64,000 nt of DNA from an uncultured Lentisphaerota bacterium (GTDB lineage: Bacteria; Verrucomicrobiota; Kiritimatiellia; CAIQIC01): contig CAISWQ010000042.1 in NCBI GenBank assembly GCA_903889245.1, positions 1 to 64,000 of the forward strand, read 5' to 3'. Made by a program: the position numbers and the translations under genes. Below, piece after piece: positions 8,347-16,715 of the stretch (the stretch's first letter is position 1; the number at the start of each line of letters is the position of its first letter). The notes below the pieces were generated by a model that searched no databases, was not told the DNA's origin, and was given only the letters and a program-made list of their open reading frames with translations.

Positions 8347-9057
8347 ATGAAGCTGAAACTGTTGCTCTGCGGCGCGTTCCTCTCCACTGTGGCGGCGCGC
8401 GCCGAGCTGCCGCCCGCCACCGTCAAGGCGATCCACGACGCCAACCAGGATTCCGTGCTCATGTTGAGCGGCACGCTCAAATATGAGGCGCAGAAGCTGC
8501 GCGAGCTGACGGTCGAGGGGCCCGCCACCGTGGTGGATGCCAAGGGCCTGCTGATCACATCCTATAGCATCGTGCGCCTGCCGATGGGCGCGCGCAAAAC
8601 GGAGATTCGCGAGTCCACGCTCAAGGTCAAGCTGCCGTCCGGCGCCGAACTGCCGGTGCGCGTGGTGCTGACCGATGCCGACCTCGGCGCGGTCCTGCTC
8701 GTGCCGGAAAATCCCGCCGCCGTGCCAGCCGGCGCTTTCAAACCGGTCAAGTGGGACACCGCCGCCAAGGCGCAGCCGATGGACCCGGTCGTCATCGTCG
8801 GGCGCACCGAGAAAAATTACGGCGGACTGCCGGATGCCGCGCCGGGCAAGATCAACGCCGTGGACCGCAAGCCGCGCCTGCTCTATACCTGCGCGCTGCT
8901 CGCCAGCGGCGATGGCGAGGCCGCGTTCGACAAGGACGGCAAGCTGTTCGGCATCGGTATCGGCCCGCAGACCATCGTCGCCGCGGAGGAGTTGCCGGAC
9001 CTCTTTGACCAGGCGCGCCGCGCCGCCGCGAAGAAACCGACGGCGGACAAGGAGTGA
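8347..9057 (+). CDS. Secreted pseudoprotease, trypsin-like fold without catalytic residues
   Basis: A 236-residue exported protein; the signal peptide ends at about residue 20 (ARA). It aligns by eye to the HtrA protease domain: the VVDAKGLLITSYSIV segment corresponds to the catalytic-His strand but has Ser in place of His. DADLGAVLLV keeps the Asp, and GDGEAAFDKDGKLFGIGIG replaces GNSGGP, losing the Ser. No PDZ domain follows. The motif QDSVLMLSGTLKY near the N-terminus recurs in both halves of the next gene, showing duplication. AGGAGTGAGAAGCC precedes the start, and the next start is 3 bp after its stop, so it is operonic. Probably a binding or regulatory subunit rather than an enzyme (inference). 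Confidence 0.75.
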   Translation: MKLKLLLCGAFLSTVAARAELPPATVKAIHDANQDSVLMLSGTLKYEAQKLRELTVEGPATVVDAKGLLITSYSIVRLPMGARKTEIRESTLKVKLPSGAELPVRVVLTDADLGAVLLVPENPAAVPAGAFKPVKWDTAAKAQPMDPVVIVGRTEKNYGGLPDAAPGKINAVDRKPRLLYTCALLASGDGEAAFDKDGKLFGIGIGPQTIVAAEELPDLFDQARRAAAKKPTADKE

Positions 9058-9059
9058 GC

Positions 9060-10658
9060 ATGAAAAACTTTTTCAAGAACCTGGCTGTCAGCTTGTGCGT
9101 GGTCGGTTTACTCGCGGGCTGCGTCACGCCGCCGCGCGGCACAGCGGGCGCGTCGTCGGCCGCCAAGGCGCGCGACCTGACGGCCAAATATCAGGACGCC
9201 ATCGTCAGCGTCTCCGGCACACTCAAGGTCAGCATGACCATCCGTAACATGGGCATGAGCCAGACCGAGGAGACGCCGGTGGAGGCCTTTGGAACGGTGG
9301 TGGATCCTTCCGGCCTCGTCATCTGCGGCACGCTGATGCTCGACCCGGTCGGCAGCGTCATCCGCAGTCCGCTGCGCCTCCAGCAGGGCGACCAGACGAT
9401 CGAGATTGACATGAAGTCGAACCTCGACAACCTCCGCCTCCTGCTGGCCGACAAGACCGAGGTGCCCATGCGCATCGCCGCGCGCGATGACGATCTCGGC
9501 CTCGCCGTGCTCGCGCCCGTGGCGAAGGCCGGTGCCAAGCTGCCGGTGTTCACCGCCATCCCGTTGGCCCAGGAGGAAACACCGCAGTGCTACGCCTCCT
9601 ATTTCGTGTTTGGCCGCGCCGGCGAAATTTTCCAGCGCGCCATCCTGCTCGGGCGCGGCATGCCGGTGAACACGCTGGCCAAGCCGCGGCCGTGCCACAC
9701 CTTCCTGACGGCGATGATGCCGGTGGGTATGCCGGTGTTCTCCGGCGAGGGCCGGCTGGTCGGCATCGGCGGGCTGCTCTTCCGCAAACCCGACTTGGAG
9801 CATCCCGAGACGATGGAGAAAAATCATCCGCTGCCCTGCCTCTATCCCGTGGCCGAGGTGCGCGAACTGGTGACGCGGGCGCAGAAAGCCGGCGCGAAAA
9901 CCACTGCTGCGGACAAGCCCGCGCCGCCGACCGCGGCCACCCTTGGCGAGCCCACCCCGGAGCAGGCGCGCGCGCTGATCGCCGCCCAGCAGAACGCCAT
10001 CGTCAGCTTGCGCGGCACCGTCAAATACACCGATGGCGCCAACCCGCGCGTGCAGGAGGAGCGGATCGAGTGCGTCGCCACCTTTGTGAACGCCGAGGGC
10101 TTTGCCGTGTGCGGCAGCGGCGGCCGCGCCGTCAACCGCAAATATCAGGAGCAACGCCTAAACTTTGTGCTCAACGATGGCACCGAGGTCCCTGCCCGTA
10201 TCGTCGTGCAGGATGACGACCTCGCCCTGACTGTGCTGATGCCCGCGCCCGCTGCCGGCGTGGCCGTTCCCAAGCTGCCGTTCGTGCCCTTGCAAACGAG
10301 TGTGCGTGCCGGTTTGTTCGATGACGTGCTCACCATCAGCCGCCTTGACCAGCGGCGGCACTTCACGCCCACCGCCGACACCGGCAAGATTACCGGCCTC
10401 GTCATGCAGCCGCGCCCCTTCTATCTGATTGATGGCAATATCGGTGGCCGCAACGCGCTCGGCGCGCCGACCTTCCTTGCCGATGGCCGCCTGTTGGGCC
10501 TGCTCGCCATGACGCCGCAGAAACGGCAGCAACGCCCACGTGCCGCCGGTGCGCTGCAGTCGGAGATCAACGTACAGCAGGAGTTTGTTCGCGTCGTACC
10601 TGCTGCCGCCATCGCCGACCTTGTCGAACAGGGCCGCCAAGCCGCCGCCAAAAAATAA
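9060..10658 (+). CDS. Lipoprotein with two tandem degenerate trypsin-like domains
   Basis: A 532-residue lipoprotein with lipobox LLAGC at about residues 17-21. Two homologous halves follow (about 35-280 and 300-530). Each starts with the QDAIVSVSGTLKV or QNAIVSLRGTVKY motif, contains a DDDL(G/A)L(A/T)VL strand, and ends with a substituted Ser loop (VGMPVFSGEGRLVGI and LGAPTFLADGRLLGL). His and Ser are missing in both halves. The start is the ATG at 9060, with GGAG at 9051 as ribosome binding site; the in-frame GTG at 9054 overlaps the preceding stop. It is likely anchored in the outer or inner membrane and co-transcribed with the active protease at 6198. Confidence 0.78.
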   Translation: MKNFFKNLAVSLCVVGLLAGCVTPPRGTAGASSAAKARDLTAKYQDAIVSVSGTLKVSMTIRNMGMSQTEETPVEAFGTVVDPSGLVICGTLMLDPVGSVIRSPLRLQQGDQTIEIDMKSNLDNLRLLLADKTEVPMRIAARDDDLGLAVLAPVAKAGAKLPVFTAIPLAQEETPQCYASYFVFGRAGEIFQRAILLGRGMPVNTLAKPRPCHTFLTAMMPVGMPVFSGEGRLVGIGGLLFRKPDLEHPETMEKNHPLPCLYPVAEVRELVTRAQKAGAKTTAADKPAPPTAATLGEPTPEQARALIAAQQNAIVSLRGTVKYTDGANPRVQEERIECVATFVNAEGFAVCGSGGRAVNRKYQEQRLNFVLNDGTEVPARIVVQDDDLALTVLMPAPAAGVAVPKLPFVPLQTSVRAGLFDDVLTISRLDQRRHFTPTADTGKITGLVMQPRPFYLIDGNIGGRNALGAPTFLADGRLLGLLAMTPQKRQQRPRAAGALQSEINVQQEFVRVVPAAAIADLVEQGRQAAAKK

Positions 10659-10743
10659 AAAGGGCACACCGCGGTATAGCGCGCATCCTTCCCCAGCCAA
10701 GCAGCCCAAAGAGGCGTTCAGAAGCGGCCATAGCCCATGGGGC

Positions 10744-10775
10744 AAATTCGCACACCTTTACAGGTGTGCGAATTT
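10744..10775. repeat. 32-bp palindrome upstream of the winged-helix regulator
   Basis: Arms AAATTCGCACACC/GGTGTGCGAATTT flank TTTACA. It ends 34 bp before the regulator start codon, a plausible operator position. Confidence 0.92.
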
Positions 10776-10809
10776 GGGGTAAAAGCGCTGCCGCACATAG
10801 GAGCGCAAT

Positions 10810-11460
10810 ATGCAATTGATCGTCAGTGCCTGCCGGACCCTCGCCAACCGTCTGCGGTTGCGCCTGCTGCGGGTTATCCATGACAAACCGGGGCAGCCCG
10901 TTCATGTCCTGGCGGCCGCCGTAAAGCAGCCGCCAGATGCGGTTTCGCACCAGTTGAAGCTGCTCTGCGACTACCAATTTGCCCGGGCCGCGCCGAGCGG
11001 CCGGCGGGTGTTCTATCATCCGGTCGCATCGGGCGCAACGAGCCATCCCTTCTTGCGGGGACTGAGGGAACTGCTTGACGAGGCTTTATTGGCTGCCTGG
11101 AAAATTCGTACACCTGATAAGGTGTGCGAATTTGAAACTGGGCGCTGGGATGACAGCTTGCTGAAATTATTCACCACCTATACGCATCTGCGGCGGTTAT
11201 TGATCTTGCGACTGCTTGATTCCCACGGCGCAGTGACGATCGCCAGTGTGTCCGAGCAGATTGGCATGTCGCCAGATGCCGCCTACCGCCATCTGGACAA
11301 GCTGCGCCGCCGCGGTGTGGTGGCAAGCAGCGGAACGCATCCGGTGTACTGGAGCGTGGTTCCCGTCACAGGGGCCGCCCTACGGCAGCGACTGCTCGCC
11401 TGCGTGCTGCGCGAGCTGCAACGCTCACAGACCGCTGTGGGCAAATTCGCACACCTATAA
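10810..11460 (+). CDS. Double winged-helix ArsR-type regulator interrupted by palindromes
   Basis: A 216-residue DNA-binding protein made of two winged-helix domains. Domain 1 (about 1-90) shows ANRLRLRLLRVIHDKPG, recognition helix PPDAVSHQLKLLCDY and wing SGRRVFYHPV. Domain 2 (about 115-205) shows THLRRLLILRLLDSHGAV, helix SPDAAYRHLDKLRRRGVV and wing GTHPVYWSVV. The linker (residues about 98-108, KIRTPDKVCEFE) is encoded by a copy of the 32-bp palindrome, and the last codons plus the TAA stop come from another copy. AGGAG lies seven bases before the ATG. Autoregulation through these palindromes is a hypothesis. Confidence 0.75.
   Translation: MQLIVSACRTLANRLRLRLLRVIHDKPGQPVHVLAAAVKQPPDAVSHQLKLLCDYQFARAAPSGRRVFYHPVASGATSHPFLRGLRELLDEALLAAWKIRTPDKVCEFETGRWDDSLLKLFTTYTHLRRLLILRLLDSHGAVTIASVSEQIGMSPDAAYRHLDKLRRRGVVASSGTHPVYWSVVPVTGAALRQRLLACVLRELQRSQTAVGKFAHL
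11102..11133. repeat. 32-bp palindrome coding the regulator's interdomain linker
   Basis: Arms AAATTCGTACACC/GGTGTGCGAATTT around TGATAA, in frame between the two winged-helix domains. Confidence 0.92.
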
Positions 11461-11474
11461 AGGTGTGCGAATTT
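11443..11474. repeat. 32-bp palindrome carrying the regulator's stop codon
   Basis: Arms AAATTCGCACACC/GGTGTGCGAATTT around TATAAA; the TAA at 11458-11460 is the stop. It ends 50 bp before sanA. Confidence 0.93.
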
Positions 11475-11524
11475 GGCGGGAGCCTCCAATGGACGATAGG
11501 GAGAGGTCTGCGCAGAGGAGCAAC

Positions 11525-12172
11525 ATGAAAATTTCTGTCCGCAAAATGGGCCTGATGCTGCTGGCGTTGGGGGCCTTGGCGGCGGCGGGGGTGTGGGGAG
11601 CCGGCGCAATGATCCGGAAGGCGGCGGAAGGGCGGACCTATGCGGAGGTCGCGGCGGTACCGGCGCGCAAGGTGGGACTTGTGTTGGGCTGCGGCAGCAA
11701 ATTGGCGGACGGACGGCGCAATCTTTTCTTTGAACACCGCGTGCAGGCGGCGGCGGAACTCTTCCGCGCCGGCAAGGTCCGCTACCTGATCGTCAGCGGC
11801 GATAACCACATCCGCACCTACGACGAAGCCACCGACATGCGCGACGCGCTCGTCCGCCGCGGCGTGCCGGCGGAACGGATTCAATGCGACTACGCCGGCT
11901 TCCGTACCTTCGATTCGGTCGTCCGCGCGAAGGAGGTGTTCTGCGAATCGGAATTGATCGTGATCTCGCAGCAGTTCCACAACGAGCGCGCGATCTTCAT
12001 CGGGCGGCACAAGGGCCTCGACCTGCTCGGCTTCAATGCGCGGGAGGTCGGCGGCCACGATGGTTTCCTGGTGCGTTGCCGCGAAGTGCTGGCGCGCGTG
12101 CGGACAGTACTCGATGTCTATGTGCTGCCGACGCGCCCGCATTTTCTGGGTCCGAAAATCCAGATCGGGTAG
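11525..12172 (+). CDS. sanA: SanA/YdcF-like DUF218 envelope protein
   Basis: A 215-residue inner-membrane-anchored protein of the DUF218 family, closest by pattern to SanA, which in enterobacteria affects vancomycin exclusion at high temperature. One N-terminal membrane segment (about 9-30) is followed by the DUF218 domain: LGCGSKLADG, FEHRVQAAAELFRAGKVRYLIVSGDN, YAGFRTFDSVVRAKEVF and ISQQFHNERAIFI. AGAGGAG lies seven bases before the ATG; longer upstream starts overlap the regulator and are less likely. It follows the regulator at short distance and may be co-transcribed. Family recognition is strong, exact activity unknown. Confidence 0.88.
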   Translation: MKISVRKMGLMLLALGALAAAGVWGAGAMIRKAAEGRTYAEVAAVPARKVGLVLGCGSKLADGRRNLFFEHRVQAAAELFRAGKVRYLIVSGDNHIRTYDEATDMRDALVRRGVPAERIQCDYAGFRTFDSVVRAKEVFCESELIVISQQFHNERAIFIGRHKGLDLLGFNAREVGGHDGFLVRCREVLARVRTVLDVYVLPTRPHFLGPKIQIG

Positions 12173-12177
12173 GCAGC

Positions 12178-12290
12178 GTTCCAAGGATTGGAAGACGGCG
12201 ACCCCGCTTTTTCCAAGGCTTGGAAAAAGGTTGCGCGGTTTTTCCAAACCTTGGACACTCCCGCGCGGCGTTTTCCAAGCCTTGGAAAAA
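12178..12290. repeat. 31-bp-period palindrome array, 4 units
   Basis: Cores at 12181, 12213, 12244 and 12275, spaced 32, 31 and 31 bp. The array fills the entire 117-bp gap between sanA and the next gene. Its last base is the A of the next gene's ATG, and GGAAAA of the last unit takes the ribosome-binding position. Confidence 0.93.
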
Positions 12291-14536
12291 TGAAGAACGG
12301 GCTGAAATATTTTCTGGCGGGCGGCGCGCTGCTGCTGGCGGCGCGGGCCGAGGCGCCCGACCCGGCGGCGGTCGCGGAGCTGCGCGCGGCGGGCGTCGAG
12401 CAACTGGTCTTCGTCAAGCGGCTCACTTACAGCGCCAATCACTACTACACCGAGTTCATCAACAGCGCGTGGACGCCCGGCGGCAATCTCTGCGTGCTTG
12501 ATCTGAAAAGCGGCAGAGTGCGCGACCTGCTGCCGCAGATGACCAATGGCGTGTTCGAGCGGTTCGATGTTTCGTTCGACGCGAAGAAAATCGTCTTCGC
12601 GTGGAAGCGCGCCGCGCAGGAAGGCTACCGCCTCTTTGAGGTCGGTGTGGACGGCCGGCACCTGCGGCAATTGACCTTCCCGCCGACGAACGAGGCGGAG
12701 TTGCAGCGCGACTACCGCGTCTTCCCGCACTATCACCATGGCTCCGACGACATGCAGCCGTGTTACCTGCCGGACGGCGGCATCGCGTTCATCTCGACGC
12801 GCTGCCAATATGGGATTTTGTGCGACGCACCCGACGATTTCACGACGACCGTGCTCTACCGGATGGACGGCGATGGGAAGAATCTCCAAAAGTTGAGCAA
12901 CAGCTCGGTCAGCGAGGCCGCGCCGGTGATGTTGCCCGACGGGCGGCTGATGTACACGCGCTGGGAATACGTGGACAAGGGCGCGGTCAGCGTGAAGTGC
13001 CTGTGGGCGATGCGGCCCGATGGCACGGCGTCGCAGGAGATCTACGGCAACGACCTCGCGCTACCGCCGACGCTGCTTTATGGGCGGCCGATCCCCGACG
13101 CGGCGAACCAGTTTGTTGTCCTCGGTACGCCACACTGCCCGCAGAATGGCGTCGGCACGGTCATCCGGCTCGACATGGCCAAGCCGATCCGCACGCGCGA
13201 GCCGATGACCTACCTCACCGCTGACGTGGACATCCGCGCCGAGGCGGGCTTTGCCTTCCGCGAGGACGGCGGCGACTGGAAGCGGGACCACGAAGGCCGC
13301 GGGCGGTTGTTCAAGGATCCGTATCCGCTTTCGCCGGAGAAATTCCTCGTCGCGCATAAGCCGGCGGGCGCGAAGTGGAACGCGCCGAAGGGCTACGGGC
13401 TCTACCTGCTCGACGAACGCGGCGCGGTGCGGCCGATCTATCGCGACAACGGGATTTCCTGCTGGCTGCCGTATCCGCTGAAGCCGCGCGTCAAGCCGCC
13501 GGTGCTCGCGACGCCGCGCGAGGCCGCGCGCGCCCGGGCCGGCGAGGCCGTCTGCATGGTCAGCGATGTCTATCACGGGCTGGAAAAGGTGGACCGCGGC
13601 ACGATCAAGTGGCTGCGGATTCTGGAGCAGGTGCCGCGGCCGTGGGCCGCGCGCCGGCGCTGGGCGGGCGACGAATATGACCAGCAGCACGTCTGCCTCA
13701 CGAAGGACACGCACCTCGGCCTGAAGGTGCAGCATGGCATCGTGCCGGTGGAGGAGGATGGTTCCGCGCACTTCATCGTGCCCGCCGGCCGCAACATTTT
13801 CTTCCAGGCGCTCGACGCGCGCTGTATGGCGGTGCAGACCGAGCGGACGTTCGTCAACTACATGCCCGGCGAGACGCGCAGTTGCATCGGCTGCCACGAG
13901 ACGCCGCGCGACGCCGCGCGCAGCCACGGCCACAGCGCGCCGCTCGCCTTCGCCCGCCCTCCCTCCGTGCCCGGCCCGCAGCCGGGCGAGACTGCCGCGC
14001 GCAAAGTGCTGCACTATCCCACCGAAGTGCAGAAGGTGTTTGACGACCACTGCGTCCGCTGTCACGCCGGCGATGAACCCGCCGGCGAGTTGAGCCTCGA
14101 GAACACCCTGACCGAGCGCTTCAACGTCTCCTACGAGCAACTGATCCCCGAACGCCGGCGCGGCGCGCGCAACCGCGACCGCGGCCTGCTCGGTCCGGTG
14201 ATCGGCGAGAACCATCCGAAGACCGGCAACGTGGACTATCTGCCCGCGCGCAGCCTCGGTTCGCACGCCAGCATCCTCGTCGCCATGTTCAGCGAGGGCT
14301 GGGTGGAGCTGGCCGACGACACCGCCGCCGAGCGCGCCAAGAAACTCGCCAAGCTGCACCAGCGGATTCATCTGCCGCCGGAGAGCCTGCTAAAAATATC
14401 CAACTGGGTGGACACCAACGGCCAGTTCTACGGCAGTTACTGGGGCCGCCGCAACCTGCGTTACCGCGACCTGCCCGACTTCCGTCCCGCGCCGACCTTC
14501 GCGGAAGCCATCAGCCCGTTTCCGCCGACCAAGTAG
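12290..14536 (+). CDS. Secreted diheme HzsA-like beta-propeller protein
   Basis: A 748-residue exported protein; signal peptide about residues 1-20, from the start at 12290. The N-terminal half has WD/PD40-like repeats (DVSFDAKKIVFAWKR, MQPCYLPDGGIAFISTR, APVMLPDGRLMYTRWEY). The C-terminal part has two CXXCH heme motifs, CIGCH (near 13884) and CVRCH (near 14052), and belongs to the group often annotated as HzsA-related. Such proteins are frequent in Planctomycetes and Verrucomicrobia that do not make hydrazine, so a hydrazine synthase role should not be assumed. No conventional Shine-Dalgarno sequence is present because the start abuts the palindrome array. Electron transfer or binding in the periplasm is inferred. 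Confidence 0.78.
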   Translation: MKNGLKYFLAGGALLLAARAEAPDPAAVAELRAAGVEQLVFVKRLTYSANHYYTEFINSAWTPGGNLCVLDLKSGRVRDLLPQMTNGVFERFDVSFDAKKIVFAWKRAAQEGYRLFEVGVDGRHLRQLTFPPTNEAELQRDYRVFPHYHHGSDDMQPCYLPDGGIAFISTRCQYGILCDAPDDFTTTVLYRMDGDGKNLQKLSNSSVSEAAPVMLPDGRLMYTRWEYVDKGAVSVKCLWAMRPDGTASQEIYGNDLALPPTLLYGRPIPDAANQFVVLGTPHCPQNGVGTVIRLDMAKPIRTREPMTYLTADVDIRAEAGFAFREDGGDWKRDHEGRGRLFKDPYPLSPEKFLVAHKPAGAKWNAPKGYGLYLLDERGAVRPIYRDNGISCWLPYPLKPRVKPPVLATPREAARARAGEAVCMVSDVYHGLEKVDRGTIKWLRILEQVPRPWAARRRWAGDEYDQQHVCLTKDTHLGLKVQHGIVPVEEDGSAHFIVPAGRNIFFQALDARCMAVQTERTFVNYMPGETRSCIGCHETPRDAARSHGHSAPLAFARPPSVPGPQPGETAARKVLHYPTEVQKVFDDHCVRCHAGDEPAGELSLENTLTERFNVSYEQLIPERRRGARNRDRGLLGPVIGENHPKTGNVDYLPARSLGSHASILVAMFSEGWVELADDTAAERAKKLAKLHQRIHLPPESLLKISNWVDTNGQFYGSYWGRRNLRYRDLPDFRPAPTFAEAISPFPPTK

Positions 14537-14620
14537 CCGTGGGGCGCGGGTGCCAAGAAAGGCTGTTTTCCCGGAAAGACAGAGGACCCTGCTGCCACAA
14601 CCCAAGAGGGCCGGCCCGCC

Positions 14621-15229
14621 CTATTCCGGCACAGGTGCGGTACGACTGACGTTCAGGTCACGGATTAACCCATCCTCAATGCCGTAAATCCAGCCATGGA
14701 TGGCGAACACCTGTCCGCGTGCCCAAGCATCGCGTGCCACGGTGGTGCGCGCAACATTAGTCACCTGCTCGATCACGTTCAATTCACACAACCGATTCAC
14801 CCGGGTCTGGTCATCCGGCAGGGCGGCCAGTTCGGCGGTGTTGCGCAAATGAATGTCGCCAATGTGCCGCAGCCAGTTATCAATCAGCCCATGCGGGTGC
14901 TCCTCGATGGCGGCCTTGATGCCGCCGCAGCCGTAATGCCCGCAAACGATGACATGCTTCACGTGCAACACGTCGAGCGCATATTGCAGCACCGAGAGGC
15001 AGTTCATGTCGGAGTGCACGACGATATTGGCGACGTTGCGATGGACAAAGAGCTCACCCGGCAGCAAGCCGACGATTTCATTGGCCGGGACACGGCTATC
15101 GGAGCAGCCGATCCAGAGGTATTCCGGGGCCTGCTGCGCGGCCAGCTTGTGGAAAAAGCGCGGATGCCGCTGCTTGATGTCTTCGGCCCAGGCGCGGTTG
15201 TTGGCGAACAACGTCGCGAGCGATTTCAT
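14621..15229 (-). CDS. can: Beta-class carbonic anhydrase
   Basis: Cytoplasmic zinc enzyme interconverting CO2 and bicarbonate, 202 residues. Zinc ligands are Cys42, Asp44 (CSDSR), His98 and Cys101 (GHYGCGG), at the same residue numbers as in the E. coli Can enzyme. GLIDNWLRHI and HGWIYGIEDG are further family blocks. The start is the ATG at 15229; longer readings run through the palindrome array at 15247-15295, which contains no stops. It is convergent with the HzsA-like gene and divergent from the Gfo/Idh/MocA gene. Confidence 0.95.
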   Translation of the reverse strand: MKSLATLFANNRAWAEDIKQRHPRFFHKLAAQQAPEYLWIGCSDSRVPANEIVGLLPGELFVHRNVANIVVHSDMNCLSVLQYALDVLHVKHVIVCGHYGCGGIKAAIEEHPHGLIDNWLRHIGDIHLRNTAELAALPDDQTRVNRLCELNVIEQVTNVARTTVARDAWARGQVFAIHGWIYGIEDGLIRDLNVSRTAPVPE

Positions 15230-15246
15230 GGCGGTGACTCTACACC

Positions 15247-15295
15247 GTTTCCAGGGATTGGAAAGCCGCAAGGCATTTTTTCCAAGCCTTGGAAC
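15247..15295. repeat. 31-bp-period palindrome array, 2 units
   Basis: Cores at 15251 and 15282, in the divergent gap between can and the oxidoreductase. Confidence 0.9.
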
Positions 15296-15367
15296 CGCGG
15301 AGTTTGGCATTGCGACGGGCGCAGGTTCATGGCACAAAGCCGCCCACGCCGCGACGAAAGGAAACCG

Positions 15368-16714
15368 ATGATGAAGCGCCGGACATTTCTCAAGCAGGCC
15401 GCCGCCACAGCGTTCGCCTGCCAGTTCATTCCGCGCCAGGTGCTCGGCGCGCCGGGCGTCACGCCGCCGAGCCGCAAACTGAACCTCGCCGTCATCGGCT
15501 GCGGCGGACAGGGCGGCAGTGACCTGGGCAACATGGCCGAGGAAAACATCGTCGCACTCTGCGACGTGGATGACCGCCGCGCCGCGGACACCTTTAAGCG
15601 CTTCCCGCAGGCAAAACGCTTCAAGGATTTCCGCAAGATGCTCGACGCGATGAGCAGCCAGCTCGACTGCGTCCTCGTCGGCACGCCGGACCACACACAC
15701 GCGGTCGCGGCGATGGCGGCGATGAAACATGGCAAGCACGTCTTCTGCGAGAAGCCGCTCGCGCATTCCGTCGGCGAACTGCGTGCGCTGCGCCAGGAAG
15801 CGGCGGCGCGCAAGCTGATCACGCAGGTCGGCAACCAGGGGCATTCGAGCGACTCGATCCGCAACCTCGTCGAGTGGGTGCAGGCTGGCGCGCTCGGCAA
15901 CGTCACGGAGGTTCACGCCGGTTGCGGCATCTTCCGCGACACCTACTGCCGCATCAACCGCCTGTCCGCGATCCAAAGCGAGCGGCCGCCGGTGCCGGCG
16001 GAGCTGGATTGGGACTTGTGGCAGGGACCGGTCGCCGCGCGGCCCTATCACAACGACTACCTGCCGTGGAACTGGCGCGGCTGGCTGCCCTATGGCGGTG
16101 GCGCGCTCGGCGACTGGGTCTGCCACGTGATGGACCCGACCTTCTGGGCGCTCGACCTCGACATGCCGAAGAGCATCGTTGCCGAGGTGGATGACTTTGA
16201 TCCCGTGAAGCACGCCGACTGCTATCCTCCTGGCGCGCAGGTCACCATGGAATTCGCGGCCAAGGGTAAGCGCGGGCCGGTGAAGCTCGTGTGGTTTGAC
16301 GGCAAGCGTTCTATTCCGCGGCCGGCCGAGTTGGAAAAGGAACGCAAGATGGAGGAGGTCGGCGCGGTGCTGATCGGCGACCGCGGCAAGATCATGCACG
16401 GCTCGCACGGCGCGGGCGGCTGCCGGCTGATCCCGGAGGCCGCGATGCGGGCCTACCAGCGGCCGGAGAAGACCATCCCGCGCTGCCGCGAGGGCCACTA
16501 CAAAAACTGGCTCAACGCCATCCGCGACGGCAAACCAGCCAGCTCACCATTTGAGTACGGCGGACGGCTCTCGGAACTCGGCCTGCTCGGCGTGATCGCC
16601 ATCCGGCTCGCGGGCGAGAAGCTGCTCTACGACGAACAGGCCATGCGCTTCACCAACAACAGCGCCGCGAACGCGCTGCTCGCGCCGCCCTACCGCGCTG
16701 GCTGGACGCTGTAG
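15368..16714 (+). CDS. Tat-exported Gfo/Idh/MocA-family oxidoreductase
   Basis: A 448-residue NAD(P)-dependent sugar dehydrogenase-like protein with a twin-arginine signal (KRRTFLKQ). The Rossmann nucleotide site is VIGCGGQGG. The signature EKPLAHS follows the GTPDHTHA strand, and the C-terminal domain contains the WDLWQGP and GGGALGDWVCH blocks common in PVC representatives. AAAGGA lies just upstream; ATG codons at 15368 and 15371 are both possible. Export of such enzymes is common in planctomycetal and verrucomicrobial sugar catabolism. Substrate unknown. Confidence 0.9.
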   Translation: MMKRRTFLKQAAATAFACQFIPRQVLGAPGVTPPSRKLNLAVIGCGGQGGSDLGNMAEENIVALCDVDDRRAADTFKRFPQAKRFKDFRKMLDAMSSQLDCVLVGTPDHTHAVAAMAAMKHGKHVFCEKPLAHSVGELRALRQEAAARKLITQVGNQGHSSDSIRNLVEWVQAGALGNVTEVHAGCGIFRDTYCRINRLSAIQSERPPVPAELDWDLWQGPVAARPYHNDYLPWNWRGWLPYGGGALGDWVCHVMDPTFWALDLDMPKSIVAEVDDFDPVKHADCYPPGAQVTMEFAAKGKRGPVKLVWFDGKRSIPRPAELEKERKMEEVGAVLIGDRGKIMHGSHGAGGCRLIPEAAMRAYQRPEKTIPRCREGHYKNWLNAIRDGKPASSPFEYGGRLSELGLLGVIAIRLAGEKLLYDEQAMRFTNNSAANALLAPPYRAGWTL

Positions 16715-16715
16715 C

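Noticed and set aside
10810-11460. The regulator as a pseudogene broken by palindrome insertion
   Set aside because: Both DNA-binding domains and the frame are intact, and the palindrome codes a linker without stop codons in this frame until the natural end.
13061-14371. Long antisense frame over the HzsA-like gene
   Set aside because: Same cause: GC-rich codon bias leaves the opposite frames open; no ribosome site or domain.
12290-14536. Hydrazine synthase and anammox metabolism
   Set aside because: Only an HzsA-like scaffold with two heme motifs is present; no HzsB, HzsC or hydrazine dehydrogenase, and such homologues are widespread in non-anammox bacteria.
15230-16498. Extension of carbonic anhydrase over the opposite-strand oxidoreductase
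   Set aside because: The open frame exists only because array units lack stops; Zn ligands fall at the E. coli residue numbers when the ATG at 15229 is used.
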